From Falsihalocynthiibacter sp042445055 (GTDB taxonomy: Bacteria; Pseudomonadota; Alphaproteobacteria; Rhodobacterales; Rhodobacteraceae), in contig NZ_CP170339.1 in NCBI RefSeq assembly GCF_042445055.1, positions 2,604,001 through 2,668,000 of the forward strand: DNA of 64,000 bases, read 5' to 3'. Below the pieces are notes generated by a model. That model was not told the origin of the DNA. It searched no databases and was given only the letters and a program-made list of their open reading frames with translations. A program made the position numbers and the translations under genes. Positions within the stretch are counted from its first letter, which is position 1. The number at the start of each line of letters is the position of its first letter. This document shows, one piece after another, positions 26,903-35,723 of this stretch.

Positions 26903-27652
26903 TCAATAAGTTGCCCTCCCGCCAGAGAGGTCAAAGACCGCGCCCGTGGTGAAGGAATTCTCAGCTGATGCCATCCACAGCACCATACTGGCAATTTCAT
27001 CAACTGTTACAAAACGTTCGCGCGGAATCTTGGAGCGCATATACTCTATAAACTCCTGACTCACCTGATCAAGAATACGGGTTTGCGCCGTCGCAGGTGT
27101 AATACAGTTCACCGCGACATCTTTTAATGCCAATTCCTTACCTAAGGATTTGGTCAACGCAATCACCGCTGCTTTAGATGTTGAATAGGCCGAAGCGTTT
27201 GGATTGCCTTCTTTGCCCGCAATGGATGCGACGTTCACAATCCGGCCATAGTTTCGCTCCATCATTCCGGGAACAACGGTTCGACATGTATGGAATGTCC
27301 CATCAAGGTTGACTTGCTGTACCTTGCGCCACGCATCCGCCGGATACTCTGAAAGCGAAGATGTCGGCCCCGCAATTCCCGCGCTGTTCACCAAGACATC
27401 CACCTGACCAAAAGCGTTTTTGGTTTCGCGGAAAGCGGCCTCAACACTCGTCAGATCGCCCACGTCGGTTGGTATAAGGCAATAGGATGCTGAATCGAGC
27501 GCCGTTATCCGCGCTTCTGGCGACGAGATATCCAGATCCCAGATTGCCACCCGCGCGCCGGATGCCACCATCCGTTCGGCAACTGCGGCCCCAATTCCAT
27601 TAGCACCGCCCGTGATAACAGCGATTTTTCCTGCGAAATCATAAGAATTCAT
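26903..27652 (-). CDS. SDR-family dehydrogenase, probable sugar-acid dehydrogenase
   Basis: A 249-residue classical SDR: TGGANGIG at residue 14, NSAG, Ser in NVASIAG, YSTSK as the catalytic YxxxK, and FTTGAVFDLSGG near the end. Its start overlaps the stop of the FAH-family hydrolase gene (ATGA), giving tight coupling. In non-phosphorylated L-fucose or L-rhamnose degradation an SDR oxidises 2-keto-3-deoxy-sugar acid to a 2,4-diketo acid, which an FAH-family hydrolase then cleaves. The gene pair here matches that logic (inference from context). Confidence 0.9.
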   Translation of the reverse strand: MNSYDFAGKIAVITGGANGIGAAVAERMVASGARVAIWDLDISSPEARITALDSASYCLIPTDVGDLTSVEAAFRETKNAFGQVDVLVNSAGIAGPTSSLSEYPADAWRKVQQVNLDGTFHTCRTVVPGMMERNYGRIVNVASIAGKEGNPNASAYSTSKAAVIALTKSLGKELALKDVAVNCITPATAQTRILDQVSQEFIEYMRSKIPRERFVTVDEIASMVLWMASAENSFTTGAVFDLSGGRATY

Positions 27653-28509
27653 CGCGCCTCTCCAATCTTGACAACGGTTTGCTGCTGCTCTCCAAGGCCC
27701 TCGATGCCCAGAGCGATTTTGTCATTTGGCCACAAGAAAACGGGCGGCTTCATCCCTGCTCCAACGCCCGGAGGTGTGCCGGTACAGATCAAATCCCCAG
27801 CCTCTAGCTGGCAAAATTCGCTCATGTAAGAAACGATCGTCGCGCAATCGAAAATCATCGTATCCGTACTACCCGTCTGCATCCGCTTGCCATTCACGTC
27901 GAGCCACATATCGCGGTTCTGAATGTCTTTGGCCTCATCAGGCGTTACGAGCCAAGGACCTGTCGGGCAGAAATTCGGATAGCTCTTACCCTTCACCCAT
28001 TGACCGCCCCGCTCAAGCTGCCAAGCACGTTCAGACACGTCATTAACCAAAGTAAAGCCCGCGATATGATCTATCGCTTGCTCTTTGGTGATGCCGAGTG
28101 TCGGCTTGCCGATAACGATCCCCAGCTCAACTTCCCAATCAAGCTTGGTCATTTGAGGGGAAAACAGGATGTCATCATTCGGCCCGCAATAGGTTGCCGA
28201 AGACTTGTTAAAAAGGATCGGCTCTTCGGGCACATCCATTCCCGCCTCGGCCGCGTGATCCGAGTAGTTAAGGCCAACACACCAAATATTGTTGGGCTGC
28301 GCAACAGGCGGCGCAACACGATGGCCTTTTGGATCGATCACAGGCAAAGCGTTGATATCCGCTGCCGCGAGCTTGGCCAATGCACCTTCTGCGAGCGTCG
28401 TGGGCGAAATATCTTTGACGACTGCGGACGCATCCCGCAGAGTTCCATCGTGGTGTTTAATACAGGGTATTTTCGCGCCGTAGCGGTCCCCCAAACGCAT
28501 CAGCTTCAT
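27649..28509 (-). CDS. fumarylacetoacetate hydrolase-family protein, probable diketo-acid hydrolase
   Basis: A 286-residue FAH-superfamily enzyme. The N-terminal part is variable; the catalytic C-terminal part has NIWCVGLNYSDHAAEAG, EPILFNKSS, the metal ligands in DWEVELGIVIGK and NDVSERAWQ, and the terminal GDLICTGTPPGVGAG. Such proteins hydrolyse C-C bonds in acyl-pyruvate-like compounds or act as lyases. It lies between an enolase-like gene and an SDR, overlapping the latter, which fits cleavage of a 2,4-diketo-3-deoxy sugar acid to pyruvate plus a short acid. AAGGAGCTTG precedes ATG 28509. Confidence 0.9.
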   Translation of the reverse strand: MKLMRLGDRYGAKIPCIKHHDGTLRDASAVVKDISPTTLAEGALAKLAAADINALPVIDPKGHRVAPPVAQPNNIWCVGLNYSDHAAEAGMDVPEEPILFNKSSATYCGPNDDILFSPQMTKLDWEVELGIVIGKPTLGITKEQAIDHIAGFTLVNDVSERAWQLERGGQWVKGKSYPNFCPTGPWLVTPDEAKDIQNRDMWLDVNGKRMQTGSTDTMIFDCATIVSYMSEFCQLEAGDLICTGTPPGVGAGMKPPVFLWPNDKIALGIEGLGEQQQTVVKIGEAR

Positions 28510-28510
28510 T

Positions 28511-29836
28511 TCAGCAAGCTCCTTCTCTTATATTTCGCGCCCAATCAGTACTCGCGAGCGGTTTGCCCGACACAAAGGTGTCTTGGCCGATGCGATCGCC
28601 AATACGGAGACATTCATTCCATTTCGCCATGCGCTCAGAGCGGGAAAAGGATCCAACTTTGATCTGCTGTGCACCAAAGCCTACGGCCATATGGCTAATT
28701 GAAACGTCCTCGGTCTCGCCCGAACGTGCAGAAACAATCGTCCCCAACCCAGCCTTGCGCGCGACCTTAAGGCAGTCCAAAGCCTCACTAACTGTGCCAA
28801 CTTGGTTCACCTTGATTAACACCGCATTACAGGCCTCATCCGTGATCGCTTCTTCAAGTAGCGCGGTATTAGTCACAAGATAGTCGTCACCGATTATCTG
28901 TACCCGCCTCCCGAACTCTTGGGTAAAGGCACGCATGCCCTCTTTGTCGTCTTCCGCTAACGGGTCCTCAATCGACGCTATCGCATAGTCATCAATCCAA
29001 CGCCCTAACAAACGGATCATCTCCTCCCGTCCGAGCTCACGATCCTCCAACGCCAAGCGATACTTACCCTTCGAACCAAACTCGGAAGCCGCGACATCAA
29101 GCGAAATGACGACCCGATCCCCCGGTTTTTCACCGGCAAGTTCAATCGCGCGGATCAATGTCTCTAGTGCTTCCTCGTTGTGATTAAAAACCGGCCACCA
29201 ACCGCCTTCGTCTGCGACACCCGCTAACGCACCTTTTTGCGACATTAGTGAACCTGCGGCGCGATAAACTTCCGAGGTTATTTCTAATGCCTCATCAAAA
29301 CTACTCGCACCAGGAACCATGATCATGAAGTCCTGAATATCAACACGACGCCCAGCATGGGCCCCGCCTCCAAATATCTGGATTTCAGGTAATGGCAGAG
29401 ATGGCGTCGCACCGGACAATTCTGCGCAATGTTGCCATACAGGAACGCCCTTCGCCGCCGCAGCAGCATTCATAACTGCCAGCGACACTGCGACAGTTGA
29501 ATTCCCGCCGAGGCGCGCCTTAAGCGCCGAATGATCAAGCGCAATAATAGCCTCATCCACGGCTTCTTGATCTGTCGCATCAACGCCGATCAACTCCGGT
29601 GCTATCAGTTTTTGCACGTTTAGAACCGCGCGACCAACACCCAGACCACCAAGCACATCACCACCATCGCGCAGATCAATCGCCTCGCGTGTTCCTCGCG
29701 ACACTCCTGCCGGTGCGATAGCTCGCCCAATCTCACCGCTCTCTGTGGCAACTTCCACCTCAACTGTCGGATTCCCCCGACTATCCCAAACTCTGCGCGC
29801 ATGTAGGCCGGCGATCGAACTGTCTGATGATCTCAT
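28511..29836 (-). CDS. enolase paralogue with altered active-site motifs
   Basis: About 441 residues, full enolase length. The start DSRGNPTVEVEV, metal ligands in SLDVAASEF, SIEDPLAEDD and IGDDYLVTN, the DEGG Glu and the Lys in LIKVNQVG are kept. Several canonical motifs differ: the loop GASTG is GVSRG, the ING before GGAHA is FGG, QEFMI (catalytic-acid Glu) is QDFMI, HRSGETED is ARSGETED, and KTGAPCRSER is KVGSFSRSER. It is therefore unlikely to be the housekeeping enolase. It heads an operon with FAH hydrolase and SDR under a LacI operator pair. A sugar-acid dehydratase role is a tempting inference. ATG 29836 or GTG 29845 could be the start; neither has a clear Shine-Dalgarno. Confidence 0.85.
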   Translation of the reverse strand: MRSSDSSIAGLHARRVWDSRGNPTVEVEVATESGEIGRAIAPAGVSRGTREAIDLRDGGDVLGGLGVGRAVLNVQKLIAPELIGVDATDQEAVDEAIIALDHSALKARLGGNSTVAVSLAVMNAAAAAKGVPVWQHCAELSGATPSLPLPEIQIFGGGAHAGRRVDIQDFMIMVPGASSFDEALEITSEVYRAAGSLMSQKGALAGVADEGGWWPVFNHNEEALETLIRAIELAGEKPGDRVVISLDVAASEFGSKGKYRLALEDRELGREEMIRLLGRWIDDYAIASIEDPLAEDDKEGMRAFTQEFGRRVQIIGDDYLVTNTALLEEAITDEACNAVLIKVNQVGTVSEALDCLKVARKAGLGTIVSARSGETEDVSISHMAVGFGAQQIKVGSFSRSERMAKWNECLRIGDRIGQDTFVSGKPLASTDWARNIREGAC

Positions 29837-29838
29837 TA

Positions 29839-29874
29839 TGTTCACGTTACCATTATCTATGTTAACGTGAACAT
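29839..29874. promoter_or_regulatory. paired LacI-type operators before enolase-like operon
   Basis: Site 1, TGTTCACGTTACCA (29839-29852), and site 2, ATGTTAACGTGAACAT (29859-29874), have centres 21 bases apart, two helical turns. The core of site 2 is the exact reverse complement of the operator before the LacI gene (21205-21220). Site 1 abuts ATG 29836 and overlaps the alternative GTG 29845, so repressor bound there would block initiation directly. This also hints at a very short or leaderless mRNA. Confidence 0.8.
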
Positions 29875-29986
29875 TTGCACTTCCAGAACTTATCTGTCAA
29901 CAGATTCTATGGAAAGGCTTGCAACTAAGTTCAAGACGCAAAGCTAAGTGTATGCACTTACAGGCAACCAAATCTTAAGATATATC

Positions 29987-30453
29987 GGCGGTGTCAGACG
30001 AATGCGAGCTCGTCTCTACTAGGCCAACAGGACCGTCCTTTATGCCGCGAAAAGACCGCGCCACTCAGCCAGAGCGGCGGCGCGGCTGGCCTTGAAGTGA
30101 TCGCGTTGGGAGAGGCTTCGGTCCTGGTTGAAATGGTTGTGGATGGATGCGTGGACAACAACGAATTTCTGCAAGGTTCGCATGCGACTAAAGCGGATCA
30201 TTGCCCGTTGCCGTCGTCGAAACGGAAAGTGAGAGTTCTTGGCTAAAGCGCTTCATTGTTTTCCTGAGGAATTTCAACGCGGCCTTACGATCCCGGCGCT
30301 TTGTGACATAGCTTTCCAGCACTTCTCCTTCATGATCAACAGCCCGCCAGAGGTAGTGGGTTTCACCGTTGATCTTTACGAACACCTCGTCCAAATGCCA
30401 TTGCCAATTTGAATGATCGCCAAGCTGCTGAACCCGTTTTCTCCTGATTTCAG
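29987..30453 (-). mobile_element. IS6-family relic, truncated copy E
   Basis: The left end GGCGGTGTCAGACG and subterminal block are present. The transposase part read on the minus strand keeps MAPTAEIRRKRVQQLGDHS, NWQWHLDEVFVKINGETHYL (in part) and YVTKRRDRKAALKFL, but an internal deletion removes the segment around ENSHLPF. The N-terminal coding third is missing because the sequence switches abruptly near 30453 to IS3-family sequence. An isolated IS6 right end at 31450-31497 may be its lost partner. Confidence 0.75.
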
Positions 30454-30609
30454 CGGTCGGCGCCAAGACCGCCTACATTGAGCCGAGGTCACCTTGGGAA
30501 AACGGGTATTGCGAAAGCTTCAACGCAAGGCTTCGGGATGAACTGCTGAACGGCGAGGTCTTCTACTCGCTAAGAGAGGCACAAATCCTGATCGAACAAT
30601 GGAGGAAAC
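30454..30609 (+). mobile_element. IS3-family transposase fragment (OrfB C-terminal part)
   Basis: The plus strand reads AVGAKTAYIEPRSPWENGYC, then ESFNARLRDELLNGEVFYSL and REAQILIEQWRKR. This is the characteristic C-terminal part of the IS3-family (IS407-like) integrase, including the third catalytic Glu in ESFN. It joins IS6 copy E on one side and is cut by the left end of IS6 copy F on the other, so only about 52 codons remain. No start or ends. Confidence 0.85.
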
Positions 30610-31426
30610 GGTGCTGTCAGACGAATTCGAACTCGTCTCTACTAGGCCAGCCTCACTGCCGCTTATGTCGCGCCGAGACCGCGCCAATCGGCGAGAGCAG
30701 CGGTGCGGTTCAGCTTGAAATAATCACGTTTCGAAAGGCTGCGATCCTGATTGAAATGGTTGTGGATGGATGCGTGGACAACAACGAATTTCTGCAAACT
30801 TCGCATTAAGCGAAAGCGGTGCATGGCCCGCTCTCGTCGTCGAAACGGTAGGTGAGAATTCTCCGCTCGATTGTTCTTCCAGCGTCCCGTTTCCTGTCTA
30901 CGGGTGTTGCCGATAACCTTCATCGCAACGCCGTATGAACGTAATTTGTCAGTGACCACGACCTCCGGCTGGCCGTACCGTTTCATCGCTTTCTTCAAGA
31001 ATTTAAGGGCTGCTGTGCGATCCCGGCGTTTCGTTACATAACTTTCCAGCACCTCACCTTCGTGGTCTACAGCCCGCCATAGGTAGTGCCGCTCACCGTT
31101 GATCCTCACGAAAACCTCGTCGAGATGCCATCGCCATTGAGGCCAGGATCGCAATCGTTCCACTCGTCTTTTCCGTATTTCAGATGCGAACATCGGACCG
31201 AACCGATTCCACCAAAATCGCACCGTTTCGTGGCTGACGTCGATGCCCGTTCGTGCAGCAAGTCCTCTACGTTTCGAAGTGAGAGCGGAAATCGGACGTA
31301 GAGCATCACGGCGAGTCGGATGATTTCGGGAGACGTCTTGAAGTAACGAAATGGAGAGCGTTTTGTCATGGCGAAACGGTAGATCAGCGCCCTGCCCGTC
31401 TCAAGTCCATTCCCTCTGACAACACC
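30610..31426 (-). mobile_element. IS6-family insertion sequence, near-complete copy F (frameshifted)
   Basis: 817 bp between GGTGCTGTCAGACG and the inward right end GGTGTTGTCAGAGG. The transposase starts at about 31369 (MTKRSPFRYFKTSPEIIRLA) and shifts frame near 31245, where one base is missing relative to copy D in the LLHERGID region. It resumes as 30663-31223, which runs intact through the DDE core, ENSHLPFRRRERAMHRF and the normal end (RTAALADWRGLGAT). A single-base repair would restore a roughly 234-residue protein, so this is the most recently active copy here. No 8-bp target duplication is seen. Confidence 0.9.
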
Positions 31427-31449
31427 TCTTTCTTTGGCATGGGCAGACG

Positions 31450-31497
31450 TTATCGCCCCACCCAGCTCCGCTCAAGCCGAGTTCATTTGACAGTGCC
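31450..31497 (-). repeat. isolated IS6 right-end remnant
   Basis: Reads inward from 31497 as GGCACTGTCAAATGAACTCG followed by GCTTGAGCGGAG, closely matching the right ends of copies C and F. It has no adjoining transposase. With copy E at 29987 it may frame an older element into which IS3 and copy F were inserted. Confidence 0.6.
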
Positions 31498-31525
31498 AAA
31501 CCACCGGATATACGCTTAGATTGAC

Positions 31526-32296
31526 CTAAAGACGCAGCAAGGTCAGTCCGCCATCTGGCCGCAGAGCTTGGCCGACGCAATATGGCAGTTCGCCGTTTGC
31601 GACGACGGCGACGGCTTTGCCAACTTCGGAGGGTTGACCGAAGCGTGGTTCTAGCGTGATGCCTTTTTCGGTAATCAACTTGCCATAGGCCTCAAGCACA
31701 GGGCGCGACAAGTCGGTTTCGATGATGCCGGGTTGAATGTCGAACACCTGTATTCCCTCAGGGGCGAGACGCTGTGCGAATGTCTTGGCAACCATCCCGG
31801 CAGCGGCCTTGGATACGCAGTATTCCGCCTTATCGATGGACGAGGCGAAGGCGCTGACAGATGTGATAAAGCTGATTGAATGAGGCACATCACTTGGGCG
31901 GGCTCGCGCCAACAAATGTCTGGCAAAGCGCTGTGCAAGGAAAAAGACCGACTTGGCGTTCTTGTCCATCACGTGGTCCCAGCTATCCGCCTGCACATCG
32001 AGGATATCGGCCTTGCGAAGGCCCCCGACGCCGGCGTTGCAAACGAGGGTTGTCAGCGGTGCCCCCAATTTGGCCTCGGCATCGGCAATCAATCCTTCGT
32101 GGGCGGACCAATCGCTAACGTCGCAAGCAACAGGAATGGCGCGCACGCCTTTGGCTTCGATGTCGGCAATTGTCGCGCGCATCGCATCACTTTCGCTTCG
32201 CCCGTTGACCGCAACGTTGAATCCTTTATCGGCAAGCGCCAATGCTATCCCGCGGCCAATCCCCCTGCTGCCGCCTGTCACAAGTGCATTTTTCAT
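31526..32296 (-). CDS. SDR-family oxidoreductase, possible 3-hydroxyacyl-CoA dehydrogenase step
   Basis: A 256-residue SDR with TGGSRGIG at residue 7, CNAG near residue 88, Ser in FITSVSAF, YCVSK as the catalytic pair, and a C-terminal VGQALRPDGG. It is the last gene of the operon flavoprotein - acyl-CoA dehydrogenase - SDR. In this company an NAD(P)-dependent oxidation of a hydroxyacyl-CoA or hydroxy acid is plausible but unproven. It ends 29 bases from the IS6 right-end scar at 31497. Confidence 0.9.
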   Translation of the reverse strand: MKNALVTGGSRGIGRGIALALADKGFNVAVNGRSESDAMRATIADIEAKGVRAIPVACDVSDWSAHEGLIADAEAKLGAPLTTLVCNAGVGGLRKADILDVQADSWDHVMDKNAKSVFFLAQRFARHLLARARPSDVPHSISFITSVSAFASSIDKAEYCVSKAAAGMVAKTFAQRLAPEGIQVFDIQPGIIETDLSRPVLEAYGKLITEKGITLEPRFGQPSEVGKAVAVVANGELPYCVGQALRPDGGLTLLRL

Positions 32297-32320
32297 TGTG
32301 TCCCCTCCCTCTGGCGCGGA

Positions 32321-33481
32321 TCAGTCGCGCGCGCCCTGTTTCACCAATTCGCGCCCGATGATGGTGCGCTGGATCTGGTTGGTGCCTTCGTAGATCTGGG
32401 TAATCTTGGCATCGCGATATAGCCGCTCAACCTCGAAGCCCTGAATGTAGCCTGAGCCACCGAATATCTGCAGCGCATCCGAGGAGCGGGCCACAGCCAT
32501 GTCACCGGCAAAGCATTTGGCAATCGAACAGGCCTTACCCGCCGGTTTGCCATTGTCCAGCCGAAGCGCCGCGTCGCGGACAAGCGCGCGGGATGCGGCA
32601 ACGTCTTTTGCTATATCAGCTAGCATCCACTGCAAGCCCTGATGATCGACGAGCGCCTTGCCAAACTGCTTGCGTTGTTGGGCATACTCCAGTGCGGCTT
32701 CCAGCCCCGCTTGCCCGATGCCCGTGGCCAAAGATGCTATCCCGACGCGCCCCTTCTCCAAGACGCTCATCATGATATAGAACCCGCGGTTAAGCTCGCC
32801 CAACAAAGCGCCTTCGGGAAGCTTTACATCGGCAAATGACAAGGCACCAATCTGGCTCGCGCGCTGACCCAGCTTGTGTTCCTTGGGGCCGCGCTCCACG
32901 CCTTCAGCGTGTAAATCAACGATGAAGATCGACATGCCGCGGTGGCACGCCTCTGGATCGGTGCGCGCCAGAACGAAACCGACATCGGCAACCGGCGCGT
33001 TGTGAATCCAGAGCTTAGAGCCGTTCAACACCCAGCCATCATCGGTTTTGGAGGCAGTCGTCCGAAGACCAGCGACGTCGGAGCCGGCCTCTTCCTCGGT
33101 GATGCAATATGCGATGATCTTGCGGGCCGCCAAAACATCCGCCATGTATTTTGATTGTTGCTCGGGCGTGCCGTATTGCGTCAGCAACGTGCCGATCAAC
33201 TCGATCACTCCGCATTGGTCAGCAACCGACGCATAGCCACGTGCCAGCTCCTCCATCACAATCGAATAGGCCAAGACGTCCATGCCCGATCCACCCAACT
33301 CATCAGGCACCGTGATCCCGAATAGTCCTAGCTCACCCATGGCGCTGTACAAATCCCGCGGGAAAGAAGCCGTGCGGTCCAGCTCCTCGGCTATAGGGCG
33401 GATCTCGGAATCCGCAAACCCGCGCACGGTATCAGCCAAAGCCTCATAAGTTTCAGGGTCATTCTTGGGCAAATGAATCAT
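32321..33481 (-). CDS. acyl-CoA dehydrogenase
   Basis: A 386-residue FAD enzyme that introduces a 2,3-double bond into an acyl-CoA. It shows YCITEEEAGSDVAGLRTTA (FAD/substrate loop), LWIHNAPVAD, AGDMAVARSSDALQIFGGSGYI (in part) and the catalytic-base Glu in ITQIYEGTNQIQR. ATG 33481 is chosen, as AAGGAA precedes it; the open frame upstream overlaps the flavoprotein gene. It lies 26 bases after the flavoprotein and 24 before the SDR. The short-chain type is likely, acting on the CoA ester formed by the CoA-transferase of the neighbouring operon (inference). Confidence 0.93.
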   Translation of the reverse strand: MIHLPKNDPETYEALADTVRGFADSEIRPIAEELDRTASFPRDLYSAMGELGLFGITVPDELGGSGMDVLAYSIVMEELARGYASVADQCGVIELIGTLLTQYGTPEQQSKYMADVLAARKIIAYCITEEEAGSDVAGLRTTASKTDDGWVLNGSKLWIHNAPVADVGFVLARTDPEACHRGMSIFIVDLHAEGVERGPKEHKLGQRASQIGALSFADVKLPEGALLGELNRGFYIMMSVLEKGRVGIASLATGIGQAGLEAALEYAQQRKQFGKALVDHQGLQWMLADIAKDVAASRALVRDAALRLDNGKPAGKACSIAKCFAGDMAVARSSDALQIFGGSGYIQGFEVERLYRDAKITQIYEGTNQIQRTIIGRELVKQGARD

Positions 33482-33507
33482 GATTAGGGTTCCTTGAGAT
33501 GGCAGGA

Positions 33508-35589
33508 TCAGGAGTGAGCAAAAGTACGTTGCAAATCGAAAACTCCGCCAGTCAGCCAATCAGGCCAATCACGCTCGAAGAATTGCTTCGCTTCTGCATC
33601 AAATTTTCGGATCGGGCGTGTTGAAACCTGAATTTTTCCGTCCTGCATCGACACAATGATTTGCTCCTGCTGATCTTTGGCTCGCTCGCTACGGAAACGG
33701 TAGTCAGATAGCTTCCCTATACGCGCTTCCGGTGTCGCATCGCCCTTTGCATCACAGACAGCGCGCGCACCGCGACTTCCGCCGCTATTGGAAATAAAGT
33801 GATCTAGCGCTGCCAAAACCGCTTCGGAAGCCAGCGACATCTGCTGCCACTGCACGACGCGGCTTGCTTCGCTCGGACGCGACAAGGTGATACCGTTTGC
33901 GTTGATCTGGCTATTGAGTTCGCGCGCTTCCACATGTGCCTGTGCCACTTCGTTGGCAAAACAGAGGATACCTGCCTTGTCGCTCATGCGGGCCTGAACC
34001 TCAGAACGGATCGCGGTATGAGTAAGTTCACTATTAGGCGTCAAGATCGTGTCGAAGCGTGAAATCGCCGCTTCCGCGATACCCGTAATATCATCGCCCG
34101 AAGGGATTTCCGCTTTTCCGCTGGCCCCGACATGTTCGCCCACGCGTGTCCCAAAAACTTGCCCTGCGTTCAAAGCCGATCCACCCGGCCGCGTAACGCC
34201 GTGTGTGCCGGAAGCTTCCCCGATTGCATAGACACCTGCCACATTCGTACGGCCCCATGTGTCGACTGCAATACCGCCGTTCATATGCTGGTTGTTTACA
34301 GCGAACTCTAGTGGTTCGGCTGCGATATCAACCTTGTAACGGCGGTAAAGCTCGATCGCGAGTGGATTCATATGGCGAAGACGGTCAATCGGCATTTCCT
34401 GCCCCGCACCTGCAGTGCCGAGATATGTTGCCACATCATCATCAAGCCGGTCCAACGAGAATGGTTGGTCGTCAGGCACAGGAAGCGGATTTCGGTTGAA
34501 ATCCATAAAGACCTTCCGCCCCTTCTGACCCTCGCGATAAATCGCAAGATCAACAAGGCTCGAACCAAAGTCGAGCATCCGTGTCGCATGGAACGGCCAT
34601 TGGTATCCCTTGCGAAAAATGTTCGACGCCATTTCCTGAGTGGTGCGGTAGTAATCGGCAAGGAAATGATGCTCGTGCCCATCTTTATCTACCGAATATA
34701 TCTGTGGGATTGCTTGCACATAGGTGCCCGACAGGTTCCAAGGGAAGCCTTCTCGACGGGTGCCAATGCCAAACTGGCTTTCGGTTAGATTAACCAATTC
34801 CAACCCCGCTTCGAGCGCAAGGCCAAGTGTACCAAAACACCCATTCGGAAACACGCTGTCGCGATAAAGCTCACCCGGACCACCAGCGGCAAGAACAACA
34901 ACGGGTGCATGGAACAGGACCACTCCATACGGGTTTGCATCACTCGCATCTTTTGGGCGGATTGCAAGCACTCCGGCACATTTGCCGTCTTGCTTAAGAA
35001 GTTGAAGTGCTGTGGTCTGGTTAAAGAATGGAATCTCGAGGCGCAGCGCCTCCTTTGCTAGAACTTGCACCATTAAGCGCGACGTTCGGGGGCCGCAGCT
35101 TGTGGCCCGCCCGACTTCATCGTGGTCAGTTTTGTAACGTAGGGTTCCGCCGAACCGATCTTGCGGAAGTGGAAGGCCAAGGTATTGCAACAATGCCATT
35201 GCTCGCGGTGACCCGACCGCCTCAATATAGGCTGTATCCTCATCCATTGCGCCACCTGCCCGCAAGGCTTCGGCCATCGCTTTGAAGTTGTCGCCCCGAT
35301 CGGCAGTATTAGCGGTATGCAGCGTTTGCTTGTCAGACCCCGAACATGCCGAAGTTCCACCCCATGCGCTCTGGCTGATGATCGTCACTTCGACGCCGCG
35401 CCGCTTCATCTCGATCGCAGCACGCAGCCCCGCAGCACCGCTCCCAACAACAACCGCGCCCGCGTGATGTACCGGAAGCTTCAAGCCATTTACCTCGACC
35501 CACTCGTCGATCTCAGGGTTCACCGGAAGGCGTGGCATTTCGACATCTGTAAGAGCGTCGAGGATATGTTGCGGTATTGGCGTCGACAT
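33508..35589 (-). CDS. soluble FAD-dependent oxidoreductase (fumarate reductase/succinate dehydrogenase flavoprotein-like)
   Basis: About 693 residues from ATG 35589, with AGGAGG 8 bases upstream. An FAD-binding_2 fold is shown by VVVGSGAAGLRAAIEMKRRG near residue 45, SAWGGTSACSGSDKQ, VVVLAAGGPGELYRDS, and the C-terminal HGVTRPGGSALNAGQVFG. A helical tail with many Glu/Arg follows, as in the succinate dehydrogenase flavoprotein family. There is no signal peptide or iron-sulphur partner gene, so its electron acceptor is unclear. First gene of the three-gene operon, preceded 50 bases upstream by TGGAACGTTCCA. It could reduce an enoyl or dehydrogenate an acid in the same pathway. Confidence 0.9.
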   Translation of the reverse strand: MSTPIPQHILDALTDVEMPRLPVNPEIDEWVEVNGLKLPVHHAGAVVVGSGAAGLRAAIEMKRRGVEVTIISQSAWGGTSACSGSDKQTLHTANTADRGDNFKAMAEALRAGGAMDEDTAYIEAVGSPRAMALLQYLGLPLPQDRFGGTLRYKTDHDEVGRATSCGPRTSRLMVQVLAKEALRLEIPFFNQTTALQLLKQDGKCAGVLAIRPKDASDANPYGVVLFHAPVVVLAAGGPGELYRDSVFPNGCFGTLGLALEAGLELVNLTESQFGIGTRREGFPWNLSGTYVQAIPQIYSVDKDGHEHHFLADYYRTTQEMASNIFRKGYQWPFHATRMLDFGSSLVDLAIYREGQKGRKVFMDFNRNPLPVPDDQPFSLDRLDDDVATYLGTAGAGQEMPIDRLRHMNPLAIELYRRYKVDIAAEPLEFAVNNQHMNGGIAVDTWGRTNVAGVYAIGEASGTHGVTRPGGSALNAGQVFGTRVGEHVGASGKAEIPSGDDITGIAEAAISRFDTILTPNSELTHTAIRSEVQARMSDKAGILCFANEVAQAHVEARELNSQINANGITLSRPSEASRVVQWQQMSLASEAVLAALDHFISNSGGSRGARAVCDAKGDATPEARIGKLSDYRFRSERAKDQQEQIIVSMQDGKIQVSTRPIRKFDAEAKQFFERDWPDWLTGGVFDLQRTFAHS

Positions 35590-35638
35590 CTGTCGTCCTC
35601 CTGTATTCAAAGGCGCGCGGCACTCACGGCACCCTTTT

Positions 35639-35650
35639 TGGAACGTTCCA
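35639..35650. promoter_or_regulatory. perfect palindrome TGGAACGTTCCA before flavoprotein operon
   Basis: A 12-base perfect dyad centred on CG, as expected of a LacI-family site. It lies 50 bases before the flavoprotein start. The same sequence occurs twice before the operon that ends with the LacI gene at 35724-36761, and once in a one-mismatch form at 54035-54046. Confidence 0.8.
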
Positions 35651-35723
35651 TTTTCTAACCTGTACTCGCTACCAGGTCAATCAGGCGCACCCGATTGTTC
35701 TGATTTAGCACGAGCAGTTTAAG

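Noticed and set aside
19334..31426. Repeated AATTCGAACTCGTCTC as a novel dispersed regulatory repeat
   Set aside because: Every occurrence lies just inside the left end of an IS6 relic, so it is the element's own subterminal sequence.
30610..31426. Eight-base target duplications around IS6 copies
   Set aside because: The flanks of the best-defined copies (19334-20150 and 30610-31426) do not match, so none is claimed; later recombination or decay is likely.
35660..35690. Loose dyad ACCTG...CAGGT as another regulator site
   Set aside because: Arms are short and far apart, and the sequence does not recur elsewhere in the window.
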